Positions 25,361 to 34,476 are shown, counted from the stretch's first letter. The stretch: DNA of 64,000 nt from Candidatus Gastranaerophilales bacterium (GCA_900766355.1 CAAFVD010000013.1:56413-120412), one strand, 5' to 3'. Numbers and translations: made by a program. Notes: generated from the letters alone by a model not told the origin.

Positions 25361-26724
25361 TTAATACTGCTCCCTAATGATTTATAAATATCAACTGTAT
25401 CAACTAATGTACATATTTTTGCATTGTACATAGAACTTTGGTTAATCAAAAATTGACGTCTTGCATCAAGTTTATCAATTTTGTTTCCTGTACCGTTTGT
25501 ATAACGTATATCAGCAACTTGATAATAATGTGCTGATTTTAATATAGTTTTGTTAAACTGTTCATAAGAATTATAATCAGCTTTTAAGCAAGATAGAGCA
25601 TTTTCGATTTCACAAAACGCATTTAATAATACATTGTTGTATGCGTGAAGTCGTTCTGTTGCAATAGCCTTGTTGTATTTTAGATAAGACATTTTGTATC
25701 CGCCTGTGTACAAATCAAGAAGTAAACCTGCACCTAATTGATAAACTGTGCTGTTCCAGTCAAAAATTCTACCGGCCTTGATTGTTTCAAACCCAATCAT
25801 TTCATTAAGGTTCACTGACGGTAGAAACATTTTCTTAGCAACTCTAACATCCATTGCAGCTTTTTTGATACCGAGTTCTGCTTGAATAACATCAGGTCTG
25901 TTATAAATCAAATCCGATTTGATTTCAGAATTAATACTGAATGGAAATCCTGTGTTAGCAACAGTTTTGCGTTCTATGTTTGTATCAGCTTCAGGCGAAA
26001 CACCTCTCAATACTGCAAATTGATGTAAAAGAACTTCTCTTTGTTTAATCAAAGAATTCAATTCATTTTGTTGAACAACAAGCTCGTATTCTGTTGTATA
26101 TAGGTTGTCATAAGGTATGATTCCTCCTGTATATAATTGTCGTTTAAGAGCGATTGTTTCATTCAGGTTTGAAATCATTTCTTCACAATTTTTGATAAGA
26201 GCATCTGACAAAATAATATTGAAATATGAACATGCAACTTCTGATGAAATTGCCAATCTTGCTATATTCAAATCTTCTTCGCTGATTTTTACTTGTAGTT
26301 TAGATGATTTAACTTTATCTGACAATTTGCCGAAAATATCTAATTCCCAATTAAAAAGCAAAGGTAAGTGTAAATAATTGTGATTGGCATAAGTTCCTGT
26401 CCATTTTGAAACAGTTTTGTATGGATAAACTGACGGATTTATGCTCAACTGTGGAAGTCGTTCAGATTTTATTGTTCCAAGAATAGCTTCCGATTGTTTT
26501 ATTCTTGCTTTTGCAATTTTTATATCAAGGTTGTTTTCAAGAGCTTCTTCAACATATCCGTTTAAAAATTCATCATTATAAGATTCCCAATATGGTGACA
26601 GGGTGAAAACTTTTTCTTGTTGTTTTTTTGTTTTTGATACCTTTATTTTTACATCTTGTATTGCAAATACAGGTGTCTGCAAAAATAAACCTGTCAATAT
26701 TAATAGTGTAATCGCCTTTTTCAA
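25357..26724 (-). CDS. Outer-membrane efflux channel (TolC/NodT)
   Basis: A 455-residue outer-membrane factor. A signal peptide (MKKAITLLILTGLFLQTPVFA) precedes two OEP repeats with long coiled-coil helices; GGIIPYDNLYTTEYELVVQQNEL, then RPDVIQAELGIKKAAMDVRVAKKMFLPSVNL, are characteristic of this family. There is no lipobox. It is first in the pump operon and divergent from a LysR-type gene, which suggests regulation by that protein. Outer-membrane location implies a diderm cell. Confidence 0.9.
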   Translation of the reverse strand: MKKAITLLILTGLFLQTPVFAIQDVKIKVSKTKKQQEKVFTLSPYWESYNDEFLNGYVEEALENNLDIKIAKARIKQSEAILGTIKSERLPQLSINPSVYPYKTVSKWTGTYANHNYLHLPLLFNWELDIFGKLSDKVKSSKLQVKISEEDLNIARLAISSEVACSYFNIILSDALIKNCEEMISNLNETIALKRQLYTGGIIPYDNLYTTEYELVVQQNELNSLIKQREVLLHQFAVLRGVSPEADTNIERKTVANTGFPFSINSEIKSDLIYNRPDVIQAELGIKKAAMDVRVAKKMFLPSVNLNEMIGFETIKAGRIFDWNSTVYQLGAGLLLDLYTGGYKMSYLKYNKAIATERLHAYNNVLLNAFCEIENALSCLKADYNSYEQFNKTILKSAHYYQVADIRYTNGTGNKIDKLDARRQFLINQSSMYNAKICTLVDTVDIYKSLGSSIK

Positions 26725-26798
26725 TACTCTATTCCTATAACAATATAATTATAATCTGCTGATTATTAATTGTATAATATCTAATATTTATGGATATT

Positions 26799-26813
26799 AT
26801 AACCTATAGTTAT
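26799..26813. promoter_or_regulatory. LysR-type operator
   Basis: ATAAC, CTATA, GTTAT is a 15-base interrupted palindrome with the T-N11-A layout of LysR-type binding boxes. It lies in the 130-base gap between the divergent pump operon and lysR gene, about 40 bases before the regulator start. Confidence 0.55.
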
Positions 26814-26854
26814 AGTATTTTTTTAAAATGATAATTTTTAGATATAATAAAAGT

Positions 26855-27733
26855 ATGAACTTAAACCAAATAAAATATGTTATAGAAGTCGCAGAAGAAA
26901 AAAGTTTTACAATTGCAGCTCAAAAGTTATTTATTTCTCAGCCGTCTTTGAGTAAAAGTATAAAACTTTTAGAAAAAGAGTTAGGTGTAGAATTGTTTGA
27001 AAGAAATCCTATTAGTTTAACTTTTGCTGGTAAGATTTTTGTTGAAAAAGCGAAAAAAATATTAGCAGAAATTGAGGACGTAAAAATTGAAATTTCTGAT
27101 ATTTCAAACCAATCTAAAACCCAGCTTGTGATAGGTGTACCTTCTCATAGATGTTATTATTTTATCCCTAAAATTCTAGTAAAACTAAACAAGGAATTTC
27201 CAAATTGTTTTATAAAAATAGAAGAATATCCGACACACCTTTTAAAAACAATGATAGAAGAAGATAAGGTGGATTTGTATATAGGGCCTGAAAGCCCTGA
27301 CAATACAAACTATATCTCAAATCATATTTGCGATGAAAATGTATTTATTGCATACCGAAATGATTTGGGGATAAACTGTCAAAAAGAAGAAATTGATTTG
27401 AAACAGTTTAATAACTGTCATTTTATATTTTTATCAGAAGAATTATCTCTTGGGCAATTTGAAAGAAAAATTTGCGAAGATAATGACATCACTATAAATT
27501 CTGTTATTGAATGTCATAACGCCGAAACTGCGCACGCAATGGTTAGAGAGGGATTGGGCGTTTCTTTTTTGCCTGAATTGTTCGTCAAATTTTTGCCAAA
27601 AGATAATAATATTTGTTATAAAAAAATTAAAGGATTGGAATATAAAAGAAACCTTTCGATTTTTTATAAAAGAGATAAGTACCTAATTAAGCCAGCAAAA
27701 AGGTTTATTGAATTGTTTAAGGAAATTGTTTAA
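26855..27733 (+). CDS. LysR-family transcriptional regulator
   Basis: About 292 residues. The N-terminal winged helix reads MNLNQIKYVIEVAEEKSFTIAAQKLFISQPSLSKSIKLLEKELGVELFER in short conserved blocks, and the rest is a type-2 periplasmic-binding-fold effector domain. It probably activates the divergent TolC-RND-MFP operon in response to a ligand, and represses itself. The start at 26855 is chosen because the HTH then begins normally; a TATAAT at 26843-26848 lies directly upstream with no Shine-Dalgarno, so the mRNA seems leaderless. Its stop overlaps the next gene's stop by four bases on the other strand. Confidence 0.88.
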   Translation: MNLNQIKYVIEVAEEKSFTIAAQKLFISQPSLSKSIKLLEKELGVELFERNPISLTFAGKIFVEKAKKILAEIEDVKIEISDISNQSKTQLVIGVPSHRCYYFIPKILVKLNKEFPNCFIKIEEYPTHLLKTMIEEDKVDLYIGPESPDNTNYISNHICDENVFIAYRNDLGINCQKEEIDLKQFNNCHFIFLSEELSLGQFERKICEDNDITINSVIECHNAETAHAMVREGLGVSFLPELFVKFLPKDNNICYKKIKGLEYKRNLSIFYKRDKYLIKPAKRFIELFKEIV

Positions 27734-28380
27734 CCTGACATAGATACAGCAACAGCATTGTTATGATCAACCATATAACGATTTTCAGATATAGATGCTA
27801 TTATAGGTAGAAGGTTTTTATCTCCTGAATTCATTTCACCAGACAATTCACCTTCTTTAAAACCACCCCAAAAACCTAATTTTGGTTTCATTGCAAGTTC
27901 TACATCATTATTTCCTATTTGCCCTGAAATTTTGACTTTGTCAGAAGAAACAAGACCAAAGTCAGTTTTTAATTTTAAATTAATTTCTTTACCATAGGCA
28001 GAACCTTTTATTGTTCTGCCACCAAAAAAACCGTCTTTTATTGTTAAATCTACTCCTTTACCTGTCATCTTGTATGTTGATGACATGAATTTTTTCTTAA
28101 AATTGTATTTCTTTTCGGTTGCTTTTATATCATCAAGTGTAAAATTATGTTGAATTTGCTCCTGTTGATTAGGAGTACCTTTAAAAGTTACAGAATCTTT
28201 TTCAGGAGTTCTTTCTAATGAAACCTTGTCTTGGTCTTTTACAAAAGATTGCATAAAATCAGGTAGCGACATTTGTCGAACGCCATTTTTATCACCATTT
28301 ATTGTAACTATACCATCTTGTTTAGTTGCAACACATTTTTCACCAGAGCTTGTTTGATATTGAATTGTTGAAAATGACAT
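27730..28380 (-). CDS. Hypothetical beta-rich protein with FKG motif
   Basis: A 216-residue protein of unknown family. It contains SVTFKG at about 63-68, the short FKG motif seen in the large membrane proteins at 3.9-7.4 kb. The second half alternates charged and hydrophobic residues with many glycines (GKGVDLTIKDGFFGGRTIKGS, NNDVELAMKPKLGFWGG), suggesting beta strands. No signal peptide or membrane segment. The start MSFSTIQYQTSSGEK is preceded by AAGGAAGGTC-type purines. It stands alone and convergent to lysR. Confidence 0.55.
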   Translation of the reverse strand: MSFSTIQYQTSSGEKCVATKQDGIVTINGDKNGVRQMSLPDFMQSFVKDQDKVSLERTPEKDSVTFKGTPNQQEQIQHNFTLDDIKATEKKYNFKKKFMSSTYKMTGKGVDLTIKDGFFGGRTIKGSAYGKEINLKLKTDFGLVSSDKVKISGQIGNNDVELAMKPKLGFWGGFKEGELSGEMNSGDKNLLPIIASISENRYMVDHNNAVAVSMSG

Positions 28381-28564
28381 TCTGACCTTCCTTTACTTCT
28401 AATGACCTACATATATATAAAAACAAAATATTATTAAAATTTGCCTTGTCGTTTATGTAGTATTTTGTTATATTATTTATTTTTACTTGATTTCAGCCTA
28501 ATAAAATTTATTTTAACATTTGGTTACAATAAAAAGAGATACTGTTTTCTATTCACAAACAAAA

Positions 28565-28592
28565 AAAGCGGGAATTAATCCCGCTCTTTATA
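28565..28592 (-). terminator. Terminator
   Basis: GCGGGATTAATTCCCGC followed by seven T on the minus strand, directly after the 99-residue gene. Confidence 0.75.
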
Positions 28593-28610
28593 GCTTGTGA
28601 CGACAATTTA

Positions 28611-28910
28611 CTATTCAAATTTTATGTCGTCTGTGGCGTGAAGCTGTTTTTTCTTGATGTTATGAACAACTGCATCAACAAGAAGTTCATAGCTGGCAGA
28701 ATTCTCTATATTAGGGAACTCTGACTTTAATTGTTCTCTGACCATCGCTTCCAGCCTTCTCTCGTCAGAAAGAGTTTGAAGTTCTTTGTTATCGGTTAAC
28801 ATCTCAACATAATCTTTACGGTGGCTCTTTTGCGAACTCGCAAAACTTAACCACATAGCTTTGGGGTCAATTTTTTTAAGCTTTTGGATTAACTTTAAGT
28901 TTTCAAACAT
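28611..28910 (-). CDS. Small hypothetical protein (99 aa)
   Basis: A 99-residue charged, probably helical protein of unknown family. Three to four amphipathic helices are likely (for example LSDERRLEAMVREQL). No membrane segment. A terminator follows the stop. It lies directly downstream of flagellin on the same strand, but a hairpin separates them, and its own TATAAT-type -10 is visible upstream (near 28940). A loose sigma-28-like pair before it has the wrong spacing. Function unknown. Confidence 0.5.
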   Translation of the reverse strand: MFENLKLIQKLKKIDPKAMWLSFASSQKSHRKDYVEMLTDNKELQTLSDERRLEAMVREQLKSEFPNIENSASYELLVDAVVHNIKKKQLHATDDIKFE

Positions 28911-29020
28911 TGATGTAACCTCTACACACTATTATACTATGATAAAGTTTTATGGGCAGAAATAATTGCCTAACTTTAATCATCTTTTTTACATATTGTA
29001 ACATACACATTAATATATGT

Positions 29021-29054
29021 GTAGACCGATATGGCATACACCACATCGGTCTAC
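29021..29054 (-). terminator. Hairpin after flagellin
   Basis: GTAGACCGAT and ATCGGTCTAC form a stem just beyond the flagellin stop. It has no T-run, so it may stabilise the 3' end rather than terminate on its own. Confidence 0.45.
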
Positions 29055-29092
29055 TATTGAAAGGAACATTAGTTATATATTAATTGCTATGA

Positions 29093-30100
29093 TTAGATTA
29101 AGTTCAAAGCAATACTTGGTACTTGGTTAGCAGTTGTTAACATTGTTGCACCTGCTTGTTGAAGAATTTGTTGTGAAATATATTCAGATGAAACTTCTGC
29201 AATATCAGCATCTTTGATTAATGATTTTGCTTCTGTTAAGTTATCTGCTTGTACTGCTAAACTTTCAACTGCAGAATCAACTCTGTTCATATAAGACCCG
29301 ATTTCAGTTGCTCTCTGAGTAACATCATTTACTGCGATATCTACTGTATCTAAGAATGCACGAGCTGAGTTGTCATTTTTGAATACAGAGTTACAAAGAG
29401 CTGTAATTGTAAGCTTAGCCGCATCAATTTTACCATTTTTTGCAAGACCATCATCTGATAATTGAGCAATCATTGCACTTTCGTAGAATTTACCATCTTT
29501 TCCTTCATATTTGAAAACATCTGTTTCTTTGTTATTAGATTTTGCAGATTGTCCAGCATTTGTTGCAAATTGCATTAATGAAGTAATTTTAGCACTTGCA
29601 AATAATGATTTATCAAGAACGATTACGTTTTCATCGCCTGAATTGATACCTACTTGAAGGTTAACACCATCTGTTTGAGAACCATCTAACAATTTCAAGC
29701 CGTTGAAATCAGTTACATCGCATAAACGGTTAATTTCGCTCATTCTTTGTGCAACTTCTGATGCGATTGCTTGTCTTGAAGATGTTGCATAAGTTCCGTT
29801 TGCTGCTTGTTCTGTCAAATCTCTGATACGTTGGAAATAACTACTAATGATTTCCAAAACACCTTCTTGAGTTTGTAATAAACTTGAACCCATTTGTCCG
29901 TTTGTTTCAGCAACATCGTATGTGCTTAATACGGATTCCATTTTCTTTACAACCCCGTAGCCAGCTGCATCATCTGCTGCTGAATTGATTTTAAAACCTG
30001 TTGTCATTTTTTTCATCGCTTCATTCATATTCGTAGTTGTAGAGTTAAAGCTTCTCTGAACCGATAATGAAATAACGTTTGTGTTAATACTTAGACTCAT
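29093..30100 (-). CDS. Flagellin
   Basis: The 335-residue filament protein. The N-terminal D0/D1 domain (MSLSINTNVISLSVQRSFN, then KMTTGFKINSAADDAAGYG) and the C-terminal D0 (QQILQQAGATMLTTANQVP) are conserved, with a shortened variable centre. EVAQRMSEINRLCDVTDFNGLKLLDG is typical of the flagellin D1 loop. It is exported through the flagellar type III system and has no signal peptide. AAAGGAGA precedes the start and a sigma-28 promoter lies upstream, so it is a late flagellar gene. No other flagellar structural genes are within the window. Confidence 0.93.
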   Translation of the reverse strand: MSLSINTNVISLSVQRSFNSTTTNMNEAMKKMTTGFKINSAADDAAGYGVVKKMESVLSTYDVAETNGQMGSSLLQTQEGVLEIISSYFQRIRDLTEQAANGTYATSSRQAIASEVAQRMSEINRLCDVTDFNGLKLLDGSQTDGVNLQVGINSGDENVIVLDKSLFASAKITSLMQFATNAGQSAKSNNKETDVFKYEGKDGKFYESAMIAQLSDDGLAKNGKIDAAKLTITALCNSVFKNDNSARAFLDTVDIAVNDVTQRATEIGSYMNRVDSAVESLAVQADNLTEAKSLIKDADIAEVSSEYISQQILQQAGATMLTTANQVPSIALNLI

Positions 30101-30142
30101 AACTGTCTCCTTTCAATATTCGTTATTCGTATTATGGTTCTG

Positions 30143-30169
30143 ATAACGGCAAAATTTTTTTTAGCTTTA
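30143..30169 (-). promoter_or_regulatory. Sigma-28 (FliA) promoter of flagellin
   Basis: On the minus strand TAAAGCTA, 11 bases, GCCGTTAT. Compared with TAAAGTTT-N11-GCCGATAA the spacing is exact and only a few bases differ. Confidence 0.8.
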
Positions 30170-30366
30170 ATTTGTTGTTCAATATATCAACCATACGTAT
30201 GAGAGGAAAAATTAAAAGTGTTGATTTTAGTGAGTTTTAGCCTCGTTATATTTTTACTCTTTTTGGGGATAAATTTCGTGAGATATAATATTTACCCGCA
30301 TAAATTTGTCATTCTCGCATAACTTAATATGTATGTTATAATATATATAAATATAGAGGTAGGATT

Positions 30367-30987
30367 ATGCTTAAAAGAAAATGTAAAATAACATACGTGG
30401 CACATGGTGCAACAATATATTCTGATGATTATAGATTATGTAGTCAAGAGAACTATCCACCATTAGAAGAAAAGGGTCAAGAAGAAATTAGAAATATTTG
30501 CGAATATATAAGAAAACGTGGTGTTCGTAGTGATAAGATTTATTCAAGCCCTGCGACACGTTGTATTCAATCTGCTCAAATGATTGCAAAGGTTTTTAAA
30601 CAAGAGTTTGAAGTTATAGAAGAATTAAACTCTCGTAATTGGGGTGATTGGAACGGTTTAACCTTCGACAGTATTGTAGAAAAATATAATCTTCATTACG
30701 AAGACGGTATTCCTAGCATAATTGCTACAACTCCAGAAAATGGTGAATCTATTGTTGATTTTAATAAAAGGGTGGATAAAACTGTTCATAATATTGTTGA
30801 ACAAAATCTTGGCAATAGAGTTATTGTTGTAACTGGTGCTAATGTTATTCAATCAGTAGTTGCAACAACTCTTGGTATTTCACCAGAAAAACAATCTAGA
30901 ATACTTATTAAAACTGGTAGTGCAACACAAATCAGTTATTTTGATGGTTGGTCGAGTTTGATTTATTCAGGCTATGTACCGTTATAA
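30367..30987 (+). CDS. Degenerate histidine-phosphatase-family protein
   Basis: A 206-residue member of the phosphoglycerate-mutase/CobC-like histidine phosphatase family. The fold markers are present: YSSPATRCIQSAQMIA (substrate Arg), NWGDWNGLTFDSI and PENGESIVDFNKRV. However, the catalytic RHG motif at the N-terminus reads VAHGAT (Arg lost, His kept), and the second catalytic His region reads VVTGANVI in place of a V-x-H-G-G-type motif. The protein is therefore probably a weak or inactive phosphatase, perhaps a regulatory one. It is followed 20 bases later by pheA. AGAGGT precedes the ATG. Confidence 0.7.
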   Translation: MLKRKCKITYVAHGATIYSDDYRLCSQENYPPLEEKGQEEIRNICEYIRKRGVRSDKIYSSPATRCIQSAQMIAKVFKQEFEVIEELNSRNWGDWNGLTFDSIVEKYNLHYEDGIPSIIATTPENGESIVDFNKRVDKTVHNIVEQNLGNRVIVVTGANVIQSVVATTLGISPEKQSRILIKTGSATQISYFDGWSSLIYSGYVPL

Positions 30988-31007
30988 TATATTATAGGAA
31001 TTTATTT

Positions 31008-31865
31008 ATGGATAAACTACTTAATTCAGAAAATGTAAAAACAGTTGCATATTTAGGTACTAGTGGTTCTTTTACTGAAATGGCTAAAGATTTCTTTTGT
31101 GCTAAATATGATTTAAAAGGATATCAAATGCCTTTTAGAACAATTGATGAAATTATTAAGTATGTTGATACAGATGATGAGGCTGTTGGGGTAATTCCTG
31201 TTGAAAATGCGAAAGAAGGTATTGTTAGACAAACTACAGATAATTTAATAACTTCTGGTAGTGGGTTACATATTCTTGCAGAAACTATTTTGCCATCAAA
31301 TAATTGTTTATTATCAAAGAATAGTGAAATATACAATATCTCAGGCTTAATTGCACCATCTCCAGCTATTGCAAAATGTAGTGAATATATCCAAAATGAA
31401 TTACCACTACACTTAAATGTTATAAATACTACAAGCATAGAAGAATCTGCACGATTATTAAACTCGTATAATCTTACTTATGCGATTATTGGTACAGAAA
31501 AAACTGCAGAAATCTATAACCTCAATATTTTAAATCCTAATATTAATAATGATAAAAATAACCAAACAAAATTCATTATGATAGGTAAACTAAAAACTAA
31601 GCCTTCTGAACATAGTACATCTTCAATCGCAATAAGAGTTGAAGATAAACCTGGAGCATTATTCGGAATTGTTCAAGAATTAGCAAGTCGTAATATAAAT
31701 ATTTCTTATATTCATGCTACTCCTAATAAAATGGATATTAATGAGTACATTTTATTTATGGATATACAAGGACATATTGATGATGAGAAAGTTCAAGAAG
31801 CTCTAAAAGCGTTGCAATCTCACACAACTTATTATAAATTTATGGGTTCATACGAACGAATATAA
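31008..31865 (+). CDS. pheA: Prephenate dehydratase
   Basis: About 285 residues converting prephenate to phenylpyruvate in phenylalanine synthesis, with no chorismate mutase domain. The PDT domain begins VAYLGTSGSFTEMA, with GVIPVENAKEGIVRQT and ending NQTKFIMIG, where the family usually has T-R-F. An ACT domain follows (IRVEDKPGALFGIVQELASRNINISYIHATP), binding phenylalanine for feedback control; its normal ESRP is IHATP here. The ATG at 31008 has AGGAA upstream and is preferred over one inside the previous gene. Confidence 0.85.
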   Translation: MDKLLNSENVKTVAYLGTSGSFTEMAKDFFCAKYDLKGYQMPFRTIDEIIKYVDTDDEAVGVIPVENAKEGIVRQTTDNLITSGSGLHILAETILPSNNCLLSKNSEIYNISGLIAPSPAIAKCSEYIQNELPLHLNVINTTSIEESARLLNSYNLTYAIIGTEKTAEIYNLNILNPNINNDKNNQTKFIMIGKLKTKPSEHSTSSIAIRVEDKPGALFGIVQELASRNINISYIHATPNKMDINEYILFMDIQGHIDDEKVQEALKALQSHTTYYKFMGSYERI

Positions 31866-31892
31866 GAATACCTGTGTAGGAGAAAGTGTTTT

Positions 31893-32912
31893 ATGAAAAC
31901 TGTATCAAAAATAGCCTTAGGACTGTTTCTATTATTGTTTGTATACGGTTCACAAACTGTATTTTCAGAACCAGTTAATGTAGATAAATGGCAAAAACAA
32001 ATAGAAAAATGTACATCTGTTATTGAAAAAAATCCGAACAATTTTTCTTCATATCATAAACGTGCTGATGCTGAATATAATCTTGGCATGTACAAAGAAG
32101 CAATACAAGATTATTCAGTTGTCTTGAAAAAATATCCTAATGTAAGTGAAACATATTTTATGCGTGGTAATGCTAAATTTGCAATAAAAGACTATAAAGG
32201 TGCTGTTGTTGATTTTACTAAAACGATTGAACTTGAACCTGATTCTGTTACTGCGTATTGCAATAGAGGAACTGCAAAAACTTCTATTCATGATTATCGA
32301 GGTGCAATAGCTGATTTTGATAAAGCTATTTCGTTAGATGATAGTATTTATGATGCGTATTGTAATAGAGGTATTGCAAAGTTAAATCTTAAGGATTTTA
32401 AAGGTGCATTAGATGATTTTGATAAAGCAATAAAACTTGATGACAAAATAGATGATGGTTTCAGAGAAAGAGCCCATGCCAAAGCATATTTAGAAGATTA
32501 TAAAGGTGCTATAGACGATTTTGACAAAGCTATTAAGTTAGAGCCAAAACTTGCAAGTGCTTATTATGATAGAGGGCATGTAAAAATTCAACTGAATGAT
32601 TTGAACGGTGCATCTAGAGATTTTTCTAAAGCAATTGAGATTGATAATAAGTTTGCACAAGCTTATTTTAATCGTGCAATGATTGAGTATTCAAACAAAA
32701 ATTATGAAAAAGCAGTTAAAGATTACTCTATATATATTTCTTTGAATCCAAATGATGCAGAAGCATATAATAACAGGGCTTTGGCAAGAATGCACATCGG
32801 TGGACAGACAAAAGAGGCTGTGTATGATTGTTTAAAGGCATTAAAATTGAATCCAGAATATTTGCCAAAATACAGAGAATTACCATGGTTAAAATATTAT
32901 TTACCACAATAA
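31893..32912 (+). CDS. Exported TPR-repeat protein
   Basis: A 339-residue protein with a signal peptide (MKTVSKIALGLFLLLFVYGSQTVFS) followed by eight or so tetratricopeptide repeats of 34 residues, e.g. KDYKGAVVDFTKTIELEPDS, HDYRGAIADFDKAISLD, EDYKGAIDDFDKAIKLEP. TPR arrays scaffold protein complexes; here on the outer side of the inner membrane or in the periplasm. AGGAGAAAG precedes the ATG. It lies 27 bases downstream of pheA and upstream of a second exported TPR gene. Confidence 0.82.
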   Translation: MKTVSKIALGLFLLLFVYGSQTVFSEPVNVDKWQKQIEKCTSVIEKNPNNFSSYHKRADAEYNLGMYKEAIQDYSVVLKKYPNVSETYFMRGNAKFAIKDYKGAVVDFTKTIELEPDSVTAYCNRGTAKTSIHDYRGAIADFDKAISLDDSIYDAYCNRGIAKLNLKDFKGALDDFDKAIKLDDKIDDGFRERAHAKAYLEDYKGAIDDFDKAIKLEPKLASAYYDRGHVKIQLNDLNGASRDFSKAIEIDNKFAQAYFNRAMIEYSNKNYEKAVKDYSIYISLNPNDAEAYNNRALARMHIGGQTKEAVYDCLKALKLNPEYLPKYRELPWLKYYLPQ

Positions 32913-32958
32913 AACCTAAAAATAAGATTTTTTACTGGTGAATAAATAGTGAGGCGTT

Positions 32959-33759
32959 ATGAAAAATAAATTAGTTGTGAGTTTATTATGTTTTGTTCTA
33001 TGTTTTGGTTCTGCGTGGGGATATGAATATTCTGATTTTCAGATAATAAAACAACTCAGAAAATGTAATAAAAAGCTTGAACGAAATCCAGAAAACGCAA
33101 AATTATATATTCAACGTGGGTATTTAAATTTTATGGTTGGAAATTATAATGATGCTCTTTCAGATTATGAAAACGCAGAAAAATATGAACCTAACAACCA
33201 TAATATTTATTATAGTATTGGAAGAATGCAATATATTCTGAAAAACTATGACAACTCTCTTGAAAATTATACAAAAGCAATACATTTAAAGCCAAAAGAT
33301 GCAAAATCCTATGTTGGCAGAGGGTTAGTGAAAGAAACATGCGGAAACTTGCAAGGGGCAATTGAAGATTATACAAAAGGAATAAAGGCTGATAAAAAAT
33401 ACACAAAAGCTTATGTTAATAGGGGTGTTGCAAAAGATAAAAATAAAGATTATCAAGGTGCAATAGATGACTATAACAAAGCAATAAAAGTAGATAAATA
33501 TGCTGCAGATGCTTATTATAATAGAGGTTTAACTTTATGTAAGTTGGAACGATATGAAGAAGCTATAGAAGATTATTCTTATGCAATTAGTCTTGATAGG
33601 TTTTATGAACTTGCATACTTACATCGAGGTCTTACTTATTTCGTTCAAAAACAGTATGAAAAAGCTAGAAAGGATTTTATAAAAACATTAAATATAAATC
33701 CTGCAAACAAAGATGCAAAAAATAAACTAGACGAAATAAAGGATTATGTTGTAGAATAA
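32959..33759 (+). CDS. Exported TPR-repeat protein
   Basis: A 266-residue relative of the previous protein with a shorter signal peptide (MKNKLVVSLLCFVLCFGSAWG) and about six tetratricopeptide repeats (GNYNDALSDYENAEKYEPNN, KNYDNSLENYTKAIHLKP, ERYEEAIEDYSYAISLD). The two presumably arose from a common ancestor and act in the periplasm or at the envelope. Start supported by GAGGCG. No catalytic domain. Confidence 0.82.
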   Translation: MKNKLVVSLLCFVLCFGSAWGYEYSDFQIIKQLRKCNKKLERNPENAKLYIQRGYLNFMVGNYNDALSDYENAEKYEPNNHNIYYSIGRMQYILKNYDNSLENYTKAIHLKPKDAKSYVGRGLVKETCGNLQGAIEDYTKGIKADKKYTKAYVNRGVAKDKNKDYQGAIDDYNKAIKVDKYAADAYYNRGLTLCKLERYEEAIEDYSYAISLDRFYELAYLHRGLTYFVQKQYEKARKDFIKTLNINPANKDAKNKLDEIKDYVVE

Positions 33760-33794
33760 AAATATTATAATGGTAAAAGATAGAAGGTGATTTT

Positions 33795-34055
33795 ATGCGA
33801 GTTACTCCTATTGTTGCGGGAATATCTTTTCATGGTGTTTCTAATTCAAAAAGAAAACCAATAAACCGATATAGTATGATACCAATAACTGGGTATGCGG
33901 CTATAGGTGGTGGTATTGTTGCTGGAATATCAGGATTTAGACATAATCGAATTGTTCACAAAGTTGCGGCAGCAGTTACGTTAGTTGCTGCACTTGCACA
34001 TGTACTTCTTTTAAAAACAATGCATGGAATCGGACATAAGAAAAAATCAATTTAA
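33795..34055 (+). CDS. Small membrane protein (86 aa)
   Basis: An 86-residue basic protein beginning MRVTPIVAGISFHG, a motif similar to the FKG-type N-termini of this genome. Two hydrophobic helices (about 30-45 and 58-73) are joined by a short basic loop and end in HKKKS. It should span the inner membrane twice. AAGGTGA lies before the ATG. Unknown function. Confidence 0.55.
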   Translation: MRVTPIVAGISFHGVSNSKRKPINRYSMIPITGYAAIGGGIVAGISGFRHNRIVHKVAAAVTLVAALAHVLLLKTMHGIGHKKKSI

Positions 34056-34137
34056 ATTATTTAAAACAATATACAATTATTAAATAATCAATTACATGTT
34101 TGATTTTTATGTTATAAAATAATTGTAAGGTGAGAGT

Positions 34138-34308
34138 ATGAATAATCAAAATTTATCTAATCCTGTTTACAAGAAATTATTTCCAGGAACGTATGAAAAA
34201 AATTTAAAACTTCAAGCAACATTAACTGCTTTTATGAACAAAAGCAAGTATTCTTCTAATAAATTGGAAGAAACTGTTGAGCATTCAAAAATAAATAGTG
34301 AAATTTAG
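34138..34308 (+). CDS. Small hypothetical protein (56 aa)
   Basis: A 56-residue ORF beginning MNNQNLSNPVYKKLFPGTY. It is short but supported by a good AAGGTGAG site four bases from the ATG and by lying 80 bases beyond the small membrane gene on the same strand. It is hydrophilic and probably helical, with no recognisable domain. Confidence 0.4.
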   Translation: MNNQNLSNPVYKKLFPGTYEKNLKLQATLTAFMNKSKYSSNKLEETVEHSKINSEI

Positions 34309-34433
34309 ACATAATTTTGCTTGACCTTAGATTATGTTTAATATAATATAAAGTTACTTGATAATTTAATATGGTTTCAGAGCTTAGTTTATAGCTTATG
34401 GAATAATGTAGTTTTCGGATTGTGGCGCAGATT

Positions 34434-34476
34434 GACTCTGCCGAAGAAAATGATTAAGTATCATTTTCTGAGAGGA
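34434..34476 (+). repeat. Dispersed hairpin element, copy 1
   Basis: ACTCTGCCGA is followed by the perfect stem GAAAATGAT / ATCATTTTC around TAAGT, then GAGAGG. A second copy with the same stem and loop is at 63903-63944. Further short stems follow this copy (GCAGATTGACTCTGC before it, AGCAC/GTGCT at about 34478-34492), then tRNA-Pro begins. It may be a structured RNA or a mobile palindrome. Confidence 0.5.

Noticed and set aside
28925..28975. Sigma-28-like pair TAAAGTTA and GCCCATAA before the 99-residue gene
   Set aside because: The spacing is 13 instead of 11 and a sigma-70 TATAAT lies closer to the gene.
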